Below are positions 37,953 through 47,482 of a stretch of 64,000 nucleotides of DNA, one piece after another. Below the pieces are notes generated by a model. The model ran no database searches. It had not been told where the DNA came from and was given only the letters and a program-made list of their open reading frames with translations. The stretch lies in assembly GCA_017165825.1 (NCBI GenBank), contig CM029393.1, forward strand, positions 5,732,596 to 5,796,595, given 5' to 3'. A program made the translations under genes and the position numbers. Each line of letters opens with the position of its first letter. Within the stretch, counting starts at the first letter, position 1. This DNA is from Hepsetus odoe. Its lineage: Eukaryota; Chordata; Actinopteri; Characiformes; Hepsetidae.

Positions 37953-39498
37953 CACTTTTCTGAAAGAAAAGTACAACTGTGTATTTCATCATAATAAAGT
38001 GTATCTCTGAATTGCCGAGTTACTTTTATTCATCCCCAAGCCAGGGGGACATTGTCTTAAACGTTTACAGAGAGAACAGAGTTGACTGGATCCAACAGAA
38101 GAACAGGTCCACCCGGCCTTGCACTCACACTCCGCATTATTAACACTGGTGCAGTTCTTGCTGTACAGCTGATGTTTAACTGTTAAAACAGCCAAGAAAT
38201 CAGAAATTATTAAAATGTTTGGTGAAACAAATAAAAAGACAAATTGAGGAATCAAAAAACTTTGGTATCCTACACTGTAAACATGTTCTGCAGCCGAAGC
38301 AGTTGCTGTGAAACGTCATAGCGTCCATGTACGTTCCCTCACTGCACGGCTCGCAGACTGTATCACTTCCACTAGAACATTCACGAACCAAATGAAATCC
38401 TGTAGCAATATAAATACACAATATTGCAACTTTCAAAACATCAACAGCCTTTACTAACTCTGCTGATTAATAATCAAGTTTTTTTTTTTTTTTAAGAAAA
38501 AGGTCAGCACACACTAGATGTCCAAAGGATTCAGACAGTCCTTACAATAAACTGAGATGCTGAGTTCCAGTCCCAGACCAGTACATTGTTTCCACGAGGT
38601 ACTCTTGAGCAAGGTACCGTCCCCCAACACTGCACACGAGGGGCCAGATATCAGTCAGTCATCACTCAGTCAGTCATTTTCTGGGCCGCTTGTCCTAATT
38701 AGGGTCGCCATCCTCTGATCCGGGGCAACTCCCTAACCACTAGGCCACCGCGGCCCCGGGGCCAGATGTATGGCTCAGAATTTAGAACAAATCATCCAAT
38801 CTCAACACTTCACCTCACTAATGCTAATATGAGGCTTGCCATTAAATCCTCACAGCAATTTTCCAAAGTGTAGCGTAAAGCCCAGAACAGAAGAGGTCGT
38901 TACCATAAACCAGGCGTGGCCTGTTAAAAGCTATAAAATACTTTTACTTTAAAATACTGCTCATATTAAAATACATAAAAGCCTAGCAAAATGCCATCTA
39001 ACCAGTGATTACTAATCCAAAAGGTTTTAAAACAGATAGTCAGTCTTTGATAGTCAGATACAATTCCTACCTGGCTTGCATCTGCTGCAGCACAGGGATG
39101 AGTCTGTAGGAATGTATTCTCCAAAATCGTCCCTGCATTTTCCCCCAGTGCTTTGATAGGGCAGCGAGTAGGCCTGCAGAGCAAAAAAAAACCAAAAAAA
39201 AAAAAACACATGAACATGAAGCTGCTGAACCAAATGGACAATCAGGAACTGATACCACTGAATTGACCTTACTGAAGCAGCAGTGGACACCATTTCCCCA
39301 GCAACAGCCTTTCATTACAGCAAACTGAAGCATCAACATCTATATATAGCATCACGTGCCATGTAGCTATTAGGCAACTTCAGCACAACTGCGCTCGTAA
39401 GTTAAGCAGGCCTGCATTAAAATATTGCATACAGGTATAAAATATGGAAGAAGCCTAATTTATCTTATGCCAGTGAATTTTAAGTGTTATAGCAGCAG

Positions 39499-39564
<66 letters not shown>

Positions 39565-41918
39565 CATACATGAGGTTAAAAGAGACTATATATTTTACAC
39601 CTTCAGAATACCTTTTTATTAACATAACATTTGGTGACAAAGGTAAATGGTATTTAAATCTATCCTCACTCCAATCCTAATCCTAACTATAAACCTAAAC
39701 CTAATAGTGTTAATCCACTGAGTCTCTCCAGACTGACTATTAGCAATGGGGGCAGCAGCAGCAGCCTTGTGTTTAGGGGCAAGGCCCCAGGATCGGAAGG
39801 TCATGGGTTTTGAGTCCCAGACCAGTAGGTTGTCCGGGGGTACCCTTTAGCAAGGAACTGTCCCCATCACTGCTGGACATACTTGCCCCCTGCCACACGT
39901 TTGTGTGGGTTAAATGCAGAGGATTAATTTTGTTGTGTTTCACAGAGTGCTTCGCTGTTTCACTTTACCTACAACGAAAGTACAAAGTACAGAAGAACGT
40001 CTACAGGTGACCCTCAAAACGAGGCTATTTGGATTGACATACTGTCTGTCTAGATAACTGGGCCTCAGCAAATGTCACACCAACGCAGGACCACCGACCT
40101 TCATTGTTCGGCAGAAAACCTCAGACCAACAAAGGCCTGCGTGTCTGAAATGATTTGCAAATGTCAAGCCATCATGAGACATTCGGCTGTTCCAATGTAC
40201 GCTTCAGACGTGGGTGTGTCAGATTGTGTGAAAACTTTAAAGTGCTTCCAAAGGAAATGAAAAGTACATTTTCTTACAGTCGGCAACTTTACATGTGTTT
40301 GGTCAAAGCTAAAGATGTCATGAAAGGTTCCCTTAAAGGAAGTCGTCGAAGAAAGTAAGTCATGTAGGACATTCATTTAGCAGAGAACAACAGCACCAAG
40401 GTGGCAGGGGGTCAACACTGTGTTACTGTAAATCCTTACAGTGAGCGAATAGCGGCGCGATTCTGATTGGGAAGAATATCGCCCGGCCCCGAGTCCGGCT
40501 GAGACCGTCAGCGTCGACCCAGTTTCACACTGAGAGATGCAAATGCATTTCATCAGCACATCAGCACCTTGGTGTGAGAATGGTGAGACGTTTGAGGGGA
40601 AATGACATGCAGCAGCAGACCGAGAAAGATTTCCAGAGAACAGCGGTGCCCTGCACCACAGGCGTCCCTCTGCAAGCGGCCAGCCACCTTCTGACTCTCC
40701 TCCCTTCATCTAACCACTTTACAAGAACAGCAGATCAGCAGCGAGTGTGCTTCACCAAGAATGAACCACATGAGCAGACTTTTCCAGGACATGTCCTCAA
40801 TGCATCACCTGCACTCGTCTCTGAGCAGCCACTCAAGAAGTCGCTTTCAGCAAAAGGGGTTTGATTTAACAGGAAGAGCTTGTGCCCAAGGTGGAGACCT
40901 TTCCTGGAATCATAAATAACTTCTTTATTTGAACACCCAAACACAATATTTAACTTTAAGGGGGGAAATAAACATTTTCACTTTGAAAAACAGGATCTCT
41001 GAATGAGCCATTTCAGGGTGTGAATGTTTTGATTTCTGTTCCAAGAAACCTGGAAATTCAGAGTCATAATAAAGATCATGGGAGTCACTGACCGCTAGTC
41101 CTGCATGGATTGAACTGCGGTTCCACCTTAAGAGCTACAGCATTTAAGGTGGATCGGAAAGTTCCTCTAATATTAAATCATGAGCGAGTGCACTGAAAAG
41201 GCATTAACTGGCATTTTCACGCTTTGATTAGAGTAACTTCGCTTCTCCACCTTAAAAGCGGCAGTTACACGCAGTATTTAAGGTGGAATGAAAAATTCGC
41301 CCGCGACCCCGCGCTCACTGATCGTTGCTCCTGCGCGGATTCGCGCCGTCCACCTTAAACGCGGCAGCGGCGCGAACTATTTAAGGTGGAATTCCTCTCT
41401 GCGTGGGCGAATGAAGTGAAAAACTGGGAATCGGTACTGCAGGTCCTGAAAGGATTTTACTGACGTGATTTATGTCCTCACACATTCGCAGTTCTTCTCA
41501 TTAGGCTTTACATTTGAGCTGTGAAACGGAGAAAGTGCGCCCGTGCCCCTGAGGCGGTTTGTCGCAGCTTTGTGAGTTCGGGAATTAGAAAGTGAACCGA
41601 ATGCGCTCAGGACTTTAACTGCTGTCAGTTATTGTGGAAAACACACAGCAGACCCAACTCTATAAAAGAAAAACAAGGAGCTAAACGTTCAGGAACCTTA
41701 AAGAGGAGCCCCGAGAGCGACTGTCAGATTTAACCGGCGGTTCTCCTCTCGCGCACTCCTAAACCCCCGAAACACGCAAAATACACCAGCAGGATCGCAA
41801 TGAATCACTCGTAGTCGCGAAACATTAGTCAGCTAAAATGACCGACAAGGTTTCCTACCTTTGCCACCATGAAAAACGCCACGAAATAAACGAGCTCGTA
41901 GAACTTCAGTCCGTCCAT
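35824..41918 (-). CDS. tnfrsf1b: tnfrsf1b, TNF receptor 2 (complete, nine coding exons)
   Basis: Exons: 41918-41859, 39173-39071, 38399-38274, 38179-38024, 37915-37837, 37587-37358, 37004-36936, 36647-36616, 36204-35824; total 1236 bases, 411 residues plus TGA, with all phases consistent. Residues 1-20 are a hydrophobic signal peptide. Cysteine-rich TNFR repeats run to about 190, followed by a Ser/Thr/Pro stalk. One membrane segment lies at about 252-271 (VLGAVVMLLVMLTMTAFVIS). The tail of about 140 residues has no death domain, carries SQEE at 382-385 in the position of the human SKEE TRAF2 site, and the PCVNVNI segment matches human QVNVTCIVNV. Type I plasma-membrane receptor for TNF, expected to recruit TRAF2 and activate NF-kB. 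It lies 4.1 kb downstream of tnfrsf8 in the same orientation, as in human. TNFRSF1A is excluded by the missing death domain. Confidence 0.92.
36616..36647 (-). CDS. tnfrsf1b: tnfrsf1b exon 8 (32-base microexon)
   Basis: Phase 1 to 0, encoding GSTKPLIKEVK, the membrane-proximal cytoplasmic segment (human KKKPLCLQREAK). Acceptor ccctgcag, donor AAG|gtgagt (36615-36610). Supported by phase and by a similar KPL string in human. Confidence 0.85.
36936..37004 (-). CDS. tnfrsf1b: tnfrsf1b exon 7 (transmembrane)
   Basis: 69 bases, phase 1-1. Encodes the single membrane-spanning helix, followed by the basic stop-transfer HRK. Acceptor tttggcag, donor gtaatt. Confidence 0.92.
37358..37587 (-). CDS. 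tnfrsf1b: tnfrsf1b exon 6 (end of CRD4 and stalk)
   Basis: 230 bases, phase 2 to 1. Begins CVKGMVVLHPGNSTNDTVC, closing the last CRD, then a Ser/Thr/Pro-rich juxtamembrane stalk suited to O-glycosylation and shedding. Donor gtaagg from 37357. Confidence 0.9.
37837..37915 (-). CDS. tnfrsf1b: tnfrsf1b exon 5 (CRD4, first half)
   Basis: 79 bases, phase 1 to 2. Encodes MCVSCPEGFFSNQTSAQPC and then HPHTP; human has KPCAPGTFSNTTSSTDIC here. The acceptor tttcag is immediately preceded by a long TG repeat (see findings). Donor gtaagt at 37836-37831. Confidence 0.92.
37921..37951. repeat. (CA)n, read as (TG)n next to the tnfrsf1b exon 5 acceptor
   Basis: About 15 units ending four bases from the acceptor AG of exon 5 on the minus strand. 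Confidence 0.95.
38024..38179 (-). CDS. tnfrsf1b: tnfrsf1b exon 4 (CRD2/CRD3)
   Basis: 156 bases, phase 1-1. Contains NCTSVNNAECECKAGWTC and SLCKRLRQCPPGLGMNK, aligning with human ICTCRPGWYC and CAPLRKCRPGFGV. Acceptor tttaacag before 38179; donor gtaact from 38023. Confidence 0.92.
38274..38399 (-). CDS. tnfrsf1b: tnfrsf1b exon 3 (CRD1/CRD2)
   Basis: 126 bases, phase 1-1. Encodes GFHLVRECSSGSDTVCEPC then SEGTYMDAMTFHSNCFGCRT and CLQ. The D-T-V-C-E-P-C-x-x-G-T-Y string is diagnostic of TNFR repeats. The donor used is CAGT|gtagga (from 38273), chosen because only it keeps phase 1 without losing a cysteine. Confidence 0.9.
38568..38762. mobile_element. SINE fragments in opposite orientations
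   Basis: A plus-strand fragment (38568-38640, with gagcaaggtaccgtccccca) followed by a minus-strand fragment (38650-38762, ending cactaggccaccgcggcccc). In tnfrsf1b intron 2. Confidence 0.65.
39071..39173 (-). CDS. tnfrsf1b: tnfrsf1b exon 2 (first cysteine-rich repeat, N-terminal part)
   Basis: 103 bases, phase 0 to 1. Translates from AYSLPYQSTGGKC to DSSLCCSRCKPG; the CCS-x-C signature is the classical TNFR CRD1 end (human CCSKCSPG). The acceptor follows a long T-rich tract and the donor is gtagga at 39070. Confidence 0.92.
39501..39560. repeat. (GA)n microsatellite
   Basis: About 30 perfect GA units within tnfrsf1b intron 1. Confidence 0.97.
39748..39968 (+). mobile_element. tRNA-derived SINE, decayed head
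   Basis: Keeps gagtcccagaccagtaggtt, agcaaggaactgtccccatc and the taaatgcagaggattaattt tail of the family at 3344. Confidence 0.7.
41070..41395. repeat. Three palindromic units (TCCACCTTAA..TTAAGGTGGA)
   Basis: Inverted arms at 41122-41131/41144-41153, 41246-41256/41277-41287 and 41349-41359/41380-41390. Flanks of units 1 and 3 are also similar (tcactgaccgctagtcctgc versus tcactgatcgttgctcctgc). Near the 5' end of tnfrsf1b intron 1. Confidence 0.8.
41859..41918 (-). CDS. tnfrsf1b: tnfrsf1b exon 1 (signal peptide)
   Basis: Twenty codons, MDGLKFYELVYFVAFFMVAK, ending in phase 0 at gtagga (41858-41853). The hydrophobic core is typical of a secretion signal; cleavage probably falls near the exon 1/2 junction. 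The ATG sits in a GC-rich, promoter-like stretch. Confidence 0.85.
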
Positions 41919-42060
41919 CTTCACTCCGCGCTCAGCGAGCGTCAGCGCCGCGCCGAGGGTGCGCAAACTCCCCGCCGGAAGCGCAGAAGAAAAAGGGGGG
42001 CTTCGATTATGTAAAGACCAGGAAACGCCTTTTCGAAAGCCTGCCGCTGTGAAACCCTTC
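41890..42060 (-). promoter_or_regulatory. tnfrsf1b: tnfrsf1b 5' UTR / proximal promoter (inferred)
   Basis: CpG-rich DNA directly upstream of the start ATG, preceded by a G/C run and a TTTACATAA-like AT element near 42010. Inferred from composition. Confidence 0.4.
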
Positions 42061-43021
42061 TAGTTTAATTTGCACAACTGGCCAGCAAGAGAAGGAGTTG
42101 ACCTAACTCAACGGAGGAACAGAAAATGCGTTGAAATCTATTTTAAAAAGGGTAAAACGGTCCACAAATAGTGCGCAGGGAATGCGCATGCATGTTGTAG
42201 GCTTTCAAAACTGAACGTCCATTTCCAGTCAGGGCTCTTAGGAGACAGTCGTCCTGCTTTTCTTTGACCAGATCGAACTCTGGTACATTTTTAGCCAAAG
42301 CAAACTCCGAGGGTTTGCACGAAGATGGCGAGCCGGCCTAGTGTCTGCGGTTTCTTTGCAGGTTGTCCCAAATACAGACACCAGTCACAGGCTTTGCAGC
42401 CAACTTTCATTTTCTTCGTAAGCATGTGCATTCACAGCTTCTGGCAGACACTCTTATCCAGAGCGACTTTCCTGATTACAGTCTCTGATTACAGGAATTG
42501 GATGGCTCTGATTAAAGGGAGAGTCCCACCTGTAAGCAGTCGGCTTCTTGTTATTCTAGTAATAAAATGTAATAAATAGGTCATTACACAGGACGCCCTC
42601 ATCAACCGTGTGTCTGAGTTGTGAGGGTAAAGTTCTGATGCGTTGAATTCCATTCATTCGTTTGCTGAAAAACATCAAGGTTGATTTAGGTGTGATTTGG
42701 ATCATTGGCTTGTTGTAACATCCAGCTTCTTTTCTTCTTCAGTTTCTTCACTGAGTGTCGGACATCAGCTCAGGATTTGTAGGTAGAAAGTAGGATCCCT
42801 TCTTCCCTCTTCATGCTTTCTGTGCCAACAGTGGGCACATGACTTTGAAACAGAATAGATCCTCATGCTGCAATGGTCTTAACTAAAATGGTTCTCCAAA
42901 GTTGGTTTCAGATCCTAGTTTCAGTGGCTGACACGAGCCAAATGCGGTTAAGTGTAAGCAGGGATCACATTGTACTGATTTCAAATCCTGACTTGGATTA
43001 AGGCCTAATAGTTGAAATAAC

Positions 43022-43258
43022 TGGGCGGCACTGTAGTGGGTAGCGCTGTCACCTCACAGCGGGAAGGTCCTGGGTTCGATTCCCAGGCGGGGCGGGATGG
43101 AGACGCTAAGTTGCCTATAGCTGTGAGTGTGTCTGCCCTAGGATGGACTGGTAACCTGTCCAGGATGCTTCCCTGCCTTCCCCTGGGATTGACTCCAGCA
43201 CAATAGTGACCCTAATTATGACAAGAGGCTAAGAAAATGAGCGAGTGAGTGAGTGAGT
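43022..43258 (+). mobile_element. tRNA-derived SINE of a second family, L2-like tail
   Basis: Head gggcggcactgtagtgggta with B-box gggttcgattccc, then ggatggactggtaacctgtc and a GAGT-repeat tail. The head differs from the 3344 family, while the tail resembles LINE2 3' ends. Confidence 0.75.
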
Positions 43259-43861
43259 TTGGTCAAATAAGCTCCAAGAACTTACCAAGAAAAGATGGAT
43301 CAAATGAAAGGATGCCCTGTTCTAATGAGTCAATTTAACAATTCACAGGAAACTCCTAAAAGGGTTTGTTTTAAACATTTATTATGCTATATGTGAATGA
43401 CATATATAAATATATATATATATATATATACGATAACATATATTTCCTCTTTTAAGTAAACATTAGGGCAATGCAAAAAAATAAAGCTTTCTTTAAAGCA
43501 GTCTATATCATGACATGCTAGCAAAGTCAAGAACAACCTCTTACATCTTTGTCATCTACTTTGTCATCTTTATTACATTATAAACATTTCACAGAATGTA
43601 AATTTACATTGTGTTACTTTGTAACAAAACACAGGCGGAAGTGTGTAAAACACAACCTGAAGTGTGTCCTGTTGTTTCTATACAACACATAAAGGAAAAA
43701 AGTTAAATAAAATGTACACCAAATATGCATTAAACTTTGTTTCAAATAGATGCCTTTTATCTTTGGAAAGCTCTTTAAAAAAACATTAAAAAAATGGTTC
43801 CAGTAATGGAAACATATGGATACAGATGTGGTGAATGAAACGTCCAGTAGGACCTAATCAC

Positions 43862-44105
43862 CAAGACAGTGGTGGCCTAGTGGTCGGAAGTTAGGCCTCA
43901 TGATTTGAGTCCTAGACCTGTAGATTGTCCTGAGGTACCCTTAAGCAAGGTACTGTCCCCAACACTGCTAACCACTGCTCCACTTAGTTGTGATGAGTTA
44001 AAAGCAGAGAAGCATTGCTCAAGGGTACCTCAAGGCAACACACTGGTTCAGGCTTTAAACCCACAACCTTTCGATTACAGGGTTTAGTCCCTAATCACTA
44101 GGCCT
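43862..44105. mobile_element. Head-out inverted pair of SINE copies
   Basis: Plus copy from ggtggcctagtggtcggaag to gcaaggtactgtccccaaca, then a minus copy from attgctcaagggtacctcaa to aatcactaggcctccgctg. Could fold into a hairpin if transcribed. Confidence 0.7.
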
Positions 44106-44375
44106 CCGCTGTAAATGTACTGCTTCAGTAAAGCTAACATGCTTTTTACACAGACCATGCAGAAAGCGTTTCAGCGGTAGTTTTATGTATAAACAAAGTG
44201 CGATTTTAAGGTTTGAGATGATTTTGGTCGCTTGCCACAAACCGCATTCAGTGAGAAGCATGTTCTGAATACAACCTGTGCCATTTATCAGCCATGGATT
44301 TACAAGAAATGTTTATATGCAAACCACGTATGTAAACTAACCTGATAAAACAACCAGTTCTGAATTCAAGAATAA
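43995..44375 (-). mobile_element. Composite repeat, inverted partner of 20113-20540
   Basis: Reverse strand reads cttgaattcagaactggttg.. then gaggcctagtgattagggac. Overlaps the minus SINE of the inverted pair. Confidence 0.7.
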
Positions 44376-45805
44376 TGTATTCTCCTATATCTCCCTATTC
44401 AGTCTACAGTAGTTCAGCTCCACCAGAGTGTTGCATCGTTGACTTCTCTTCAAACAAGACTCCAGTACATCAGAAAAAAGGTCATTTAAATCTTAGAAGC
44501 ACAAAAACAAGGGCAAAGGAGACTAGAAAATAGTCATATATGAATTAGTTCGGACTGTTTTGGTAAATAAACCCACACAAAAGCTATAATTGGTTATAAA
44601 AATGAAATAAAAACGTAGGAAGCTTCTACATAAGGAGATATGACAATGAATGTCAAAGGCTTCAACTTAGATCAGGCCAGTGTTCTGCTAGGACATAGTA
44701 CAGCACGTATTTGTTAAGTAACTTGGGGTGCCTGGTAAAGAGATCATTGACACAACTGCCCCCTATAATGTAAATTGGCAGTGTTTTTTTTCCGACAAGG
44801 AGGTATTTTTAGATCTGATACCAACCCACATATGTCAGTAGTCTACTTTCATCAGTCCTACTCATAGAAAGGCATGAGGATCTACTGTTCATGATGAACA
44901 TTACAACGTTAGAGTGCAGAGTCCTCTCTGTCTGAATGAAATATAGAATATATACTAAAGAATGCATTGAACGTTTCTTGACTCCAACGTCTCTTCCATG
45001 TGAATGGAATATATTACATCGACACAATTTCATTTTTCAGTTCCAAATGGCAAGAACAATGATGATGTGAAGAAGATGGACCCATTTGAATCAAGAAAAG
45101 AAAATTCATTTTTTCAGCACTTTTCAGCAGCCAGGGAGTTTTCTCACCTTTACTGTGTTTCACACTTCCTCCCACAGAATGAGCACTCACACACTTATAA
45201 AAACTCCTCGGTAAGTTTATCTAATCTACTGCACACAGAAAGACATGGTCACTGTTATGTACCTTTAGAAGTTTGGGCACAGAAGAAACAAAAGGACGCA
45301 TTGAATTGACAAATGTTTACAATTCCACCTTTAAATATTACACCATCTTCATCTATTAGAAGCTGTCTATGTTAATGTTCACATTATATATATTACCGCA
45401 ATACCACCATCAATCATTCTGGGTATGCTTTCTGGGAAATGTTAGAACGTGAGGATTTGATTGCATTCAGTCACTATTAGTGAAGTTGCTAATGTTGGTT
45501 CACAAACTCCCAACTAGTCCCAAAATTATTGTGTGGAGCTCGATCATTTTAGTGAATGAAAGTGCTAGAGGGCTTTATACCACTCTAGCTGATGCCTGCC
45601 ATTGGACACAGTGATCTTGGGATTACGTGCAGTCGTTCCAGACCATACCATTCTCCTGACAATGCTGTTATCTGCCTTAAATCCATTCTCTTAGCAATGC
45701 TTTTTCTATGGAGAATCTACAAACCGTCTGTGTGCAACTGAATGCCAATGAGGTGGCCTAAACTAGCTGAATTAACTAATTAGAATGTCTGGAAATACAG
45801 TGTAT

Positions 45806-45811
45806 TTTATT
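45806..45811 (-). terminator. Candidate tnfrsf8 polyadenylation signal
   Basis: AATAAA on the minus strand about 250 bases past the tnfrsf8 stop codon. First canonical hexamer seen downstream; use not shown. Confidence 0.45.
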
Positions 45812-46057
45812 CATATGAAAATGGTGTACACATCTGAATCAAATTCAATGCACCTTCTGATAGTTCATCTTCTTGTCATGGAATCTGAATCGGCATGTAG
45901 GTGAACACAACACTGTTCAAAGGCAGATTTTTGGTCTTCTCTCCAACATGTCAGGCTTTCCACTCTGTTCTGGGCCAAACTGGGCCATAAAAATGACAAC
46001 TGTTGACCAACCTGACCCGTACTGTTCCTTGGTATCCATGTTGGTATCCAAATATTT

Positions 46058-46272
46058 TCACTTGCTAGTGGCTGGAACAGGAAAACTTAGCTCTTTGCCG
46101 AACTCCTCCTGCATGCCTGTTCCCACAGAGTCAACCTGTTGGTGTGAGCTAGACTCCTGTTGTGGGACACTCAAAAGAAGCATTTCCTCTTCACTTCCCT
46201 CCACTTCCTCCTTCTTGTTGTTTGAGTTGGAACCCAGGATCACCATCCCTGGAGAGTAGATGAAAATCGATC
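46058..46272 (-). CDS. tnfrsf8: tnfrsf8 exon 9 (C-terminal tail, TRAF motifs, stop)
   Basis: 215 bases including TGA. Carries the CD30 signature SIFIYSPGMVILG, an acidic run, PQQES and MQEE. Acceptor tttttcgtag before 46272. The last intron is 4.1 kb (46273-50394). Confidence 0.9.
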
Positions 46273-47433
46273 CTACGAAAAACAACACGGCAAGAAAAGA
46301 AATTCAGAAGAAAGTGACTCAGCAGCTAATCTGCATGCTCTGCTTCTAACCCTAAATGTTCTGCCTTTTCAAAAATGACTCACAGCCACAATCACAGGGT
46401 TGGGAGTTATAGGCTCTCTCTTGAACCATGTAGTTTAGAAGCAAAAGCACACCACTATAATTTTTGGTCTACTCATGCCTTTAAGAGCATTTCCTCAATT
46501 TGTTGAGCAATTTCTCTTAAATTTAACCTTCACAAAAGTGACCTGAGCTTTGACTACTCCTGCTATAGCCTTTTTGGCAGTACTCCTGCAGGATATGGGA
46601 AAGTACATTTAATTAAACAACAGCACTAAGAAAACAAGTGCAAGAGGAAAGGGAACTTGCAGACTCCCAAGATAAAGGAAAATAAACAAATGAAACTTCC
46701 TGATGAAGAAAAAGCAGATATTAAACAGCCACAATGCACTTCCTCATACTATTACACAGCTGAATTAACACAACAGTACAGTCAGACTTTCCTTATTGAG
46801 ACATTGCAAAGTGGGTTATTTCAATGTCAGTCCTTCCCTGAAGACTAGGCAAGTCTACTCTTGCTGAACCACAATTGGTTTGTCTCACAGGTGTCAGTAA
46901 ATTAAAGCTTAAGCAGTTCCTTCAAAAGTAGTGGAACAGCCAGGCTGATTCATTTGTTGTTACATGCAATAAAAGTATTTGATTTTGAAAAGAATGATTA
47001 TGAGAGGTCTGATTTTCAGCTTTTATTTTTTGGTTTTTATACCTAAATATGTAAAAAATTAGGAAGAACATAGCACCTTCTTTATCTGACCTCTCAGCTT
47101 TTCAGGTGAGCAAAAGTATTGGAACTTGAGGGGCTGACAGTTTTGTTGATTGCTTTAATAACACTTTGCTACTCTTATCCGAACGGTTGAATTTCAACAG
47201 TGAAGATGGTAAAAATTGGTCATCAGTTAAGATGCTTTGCTCTCTGGAATTTAACACATCTAGATGTAAGTGCCAGGAAAAAAAAACTGAAAAGCTTTCT
47301 TTCTTTCTTTTGATCTTGGACCCAAATGTCAGTGTAGAGAAAAAAATGTATGTATTTGTGTGTTTGTGTTCGTAAATGTTCGTATACACATGTTTGTGTG
47401 TGCGTTTTTAAAGTATTGTAGAGGAAAAGTTCT

Positions 47434-47482
<49 letters not shown>

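Larger units (their letters stand above)
39174..41858. other. tnfrsf1b intron 1
   Basis: Contains (GA)n at 39501-39560, a SINE at 39748-39968 and the palindromic units at 41122-41390. The 40377-41000 part is unique with no gene resemblance. Confidence 0.75.
42060..46057. other. Intergenic region between tnfrsf1b and tnfrsf8
   Basis: No recognised gene. Holds a LINE-tail fragment inverted at about 42430-42475 (tggcagacactcttatccag), SINEs at 43022 and 43862-44105, (AT)n near 43405-43432 and the composite repeat. 44400-45800 is unique with no features seen. Confidence 0.7.

Noticed and set aside
45004..45309. 101-codon plus-strand frame between tnfrsf1b and tnfrsf8
   Set aside because: No domain, no codon-use signal and no promoter or splice context.
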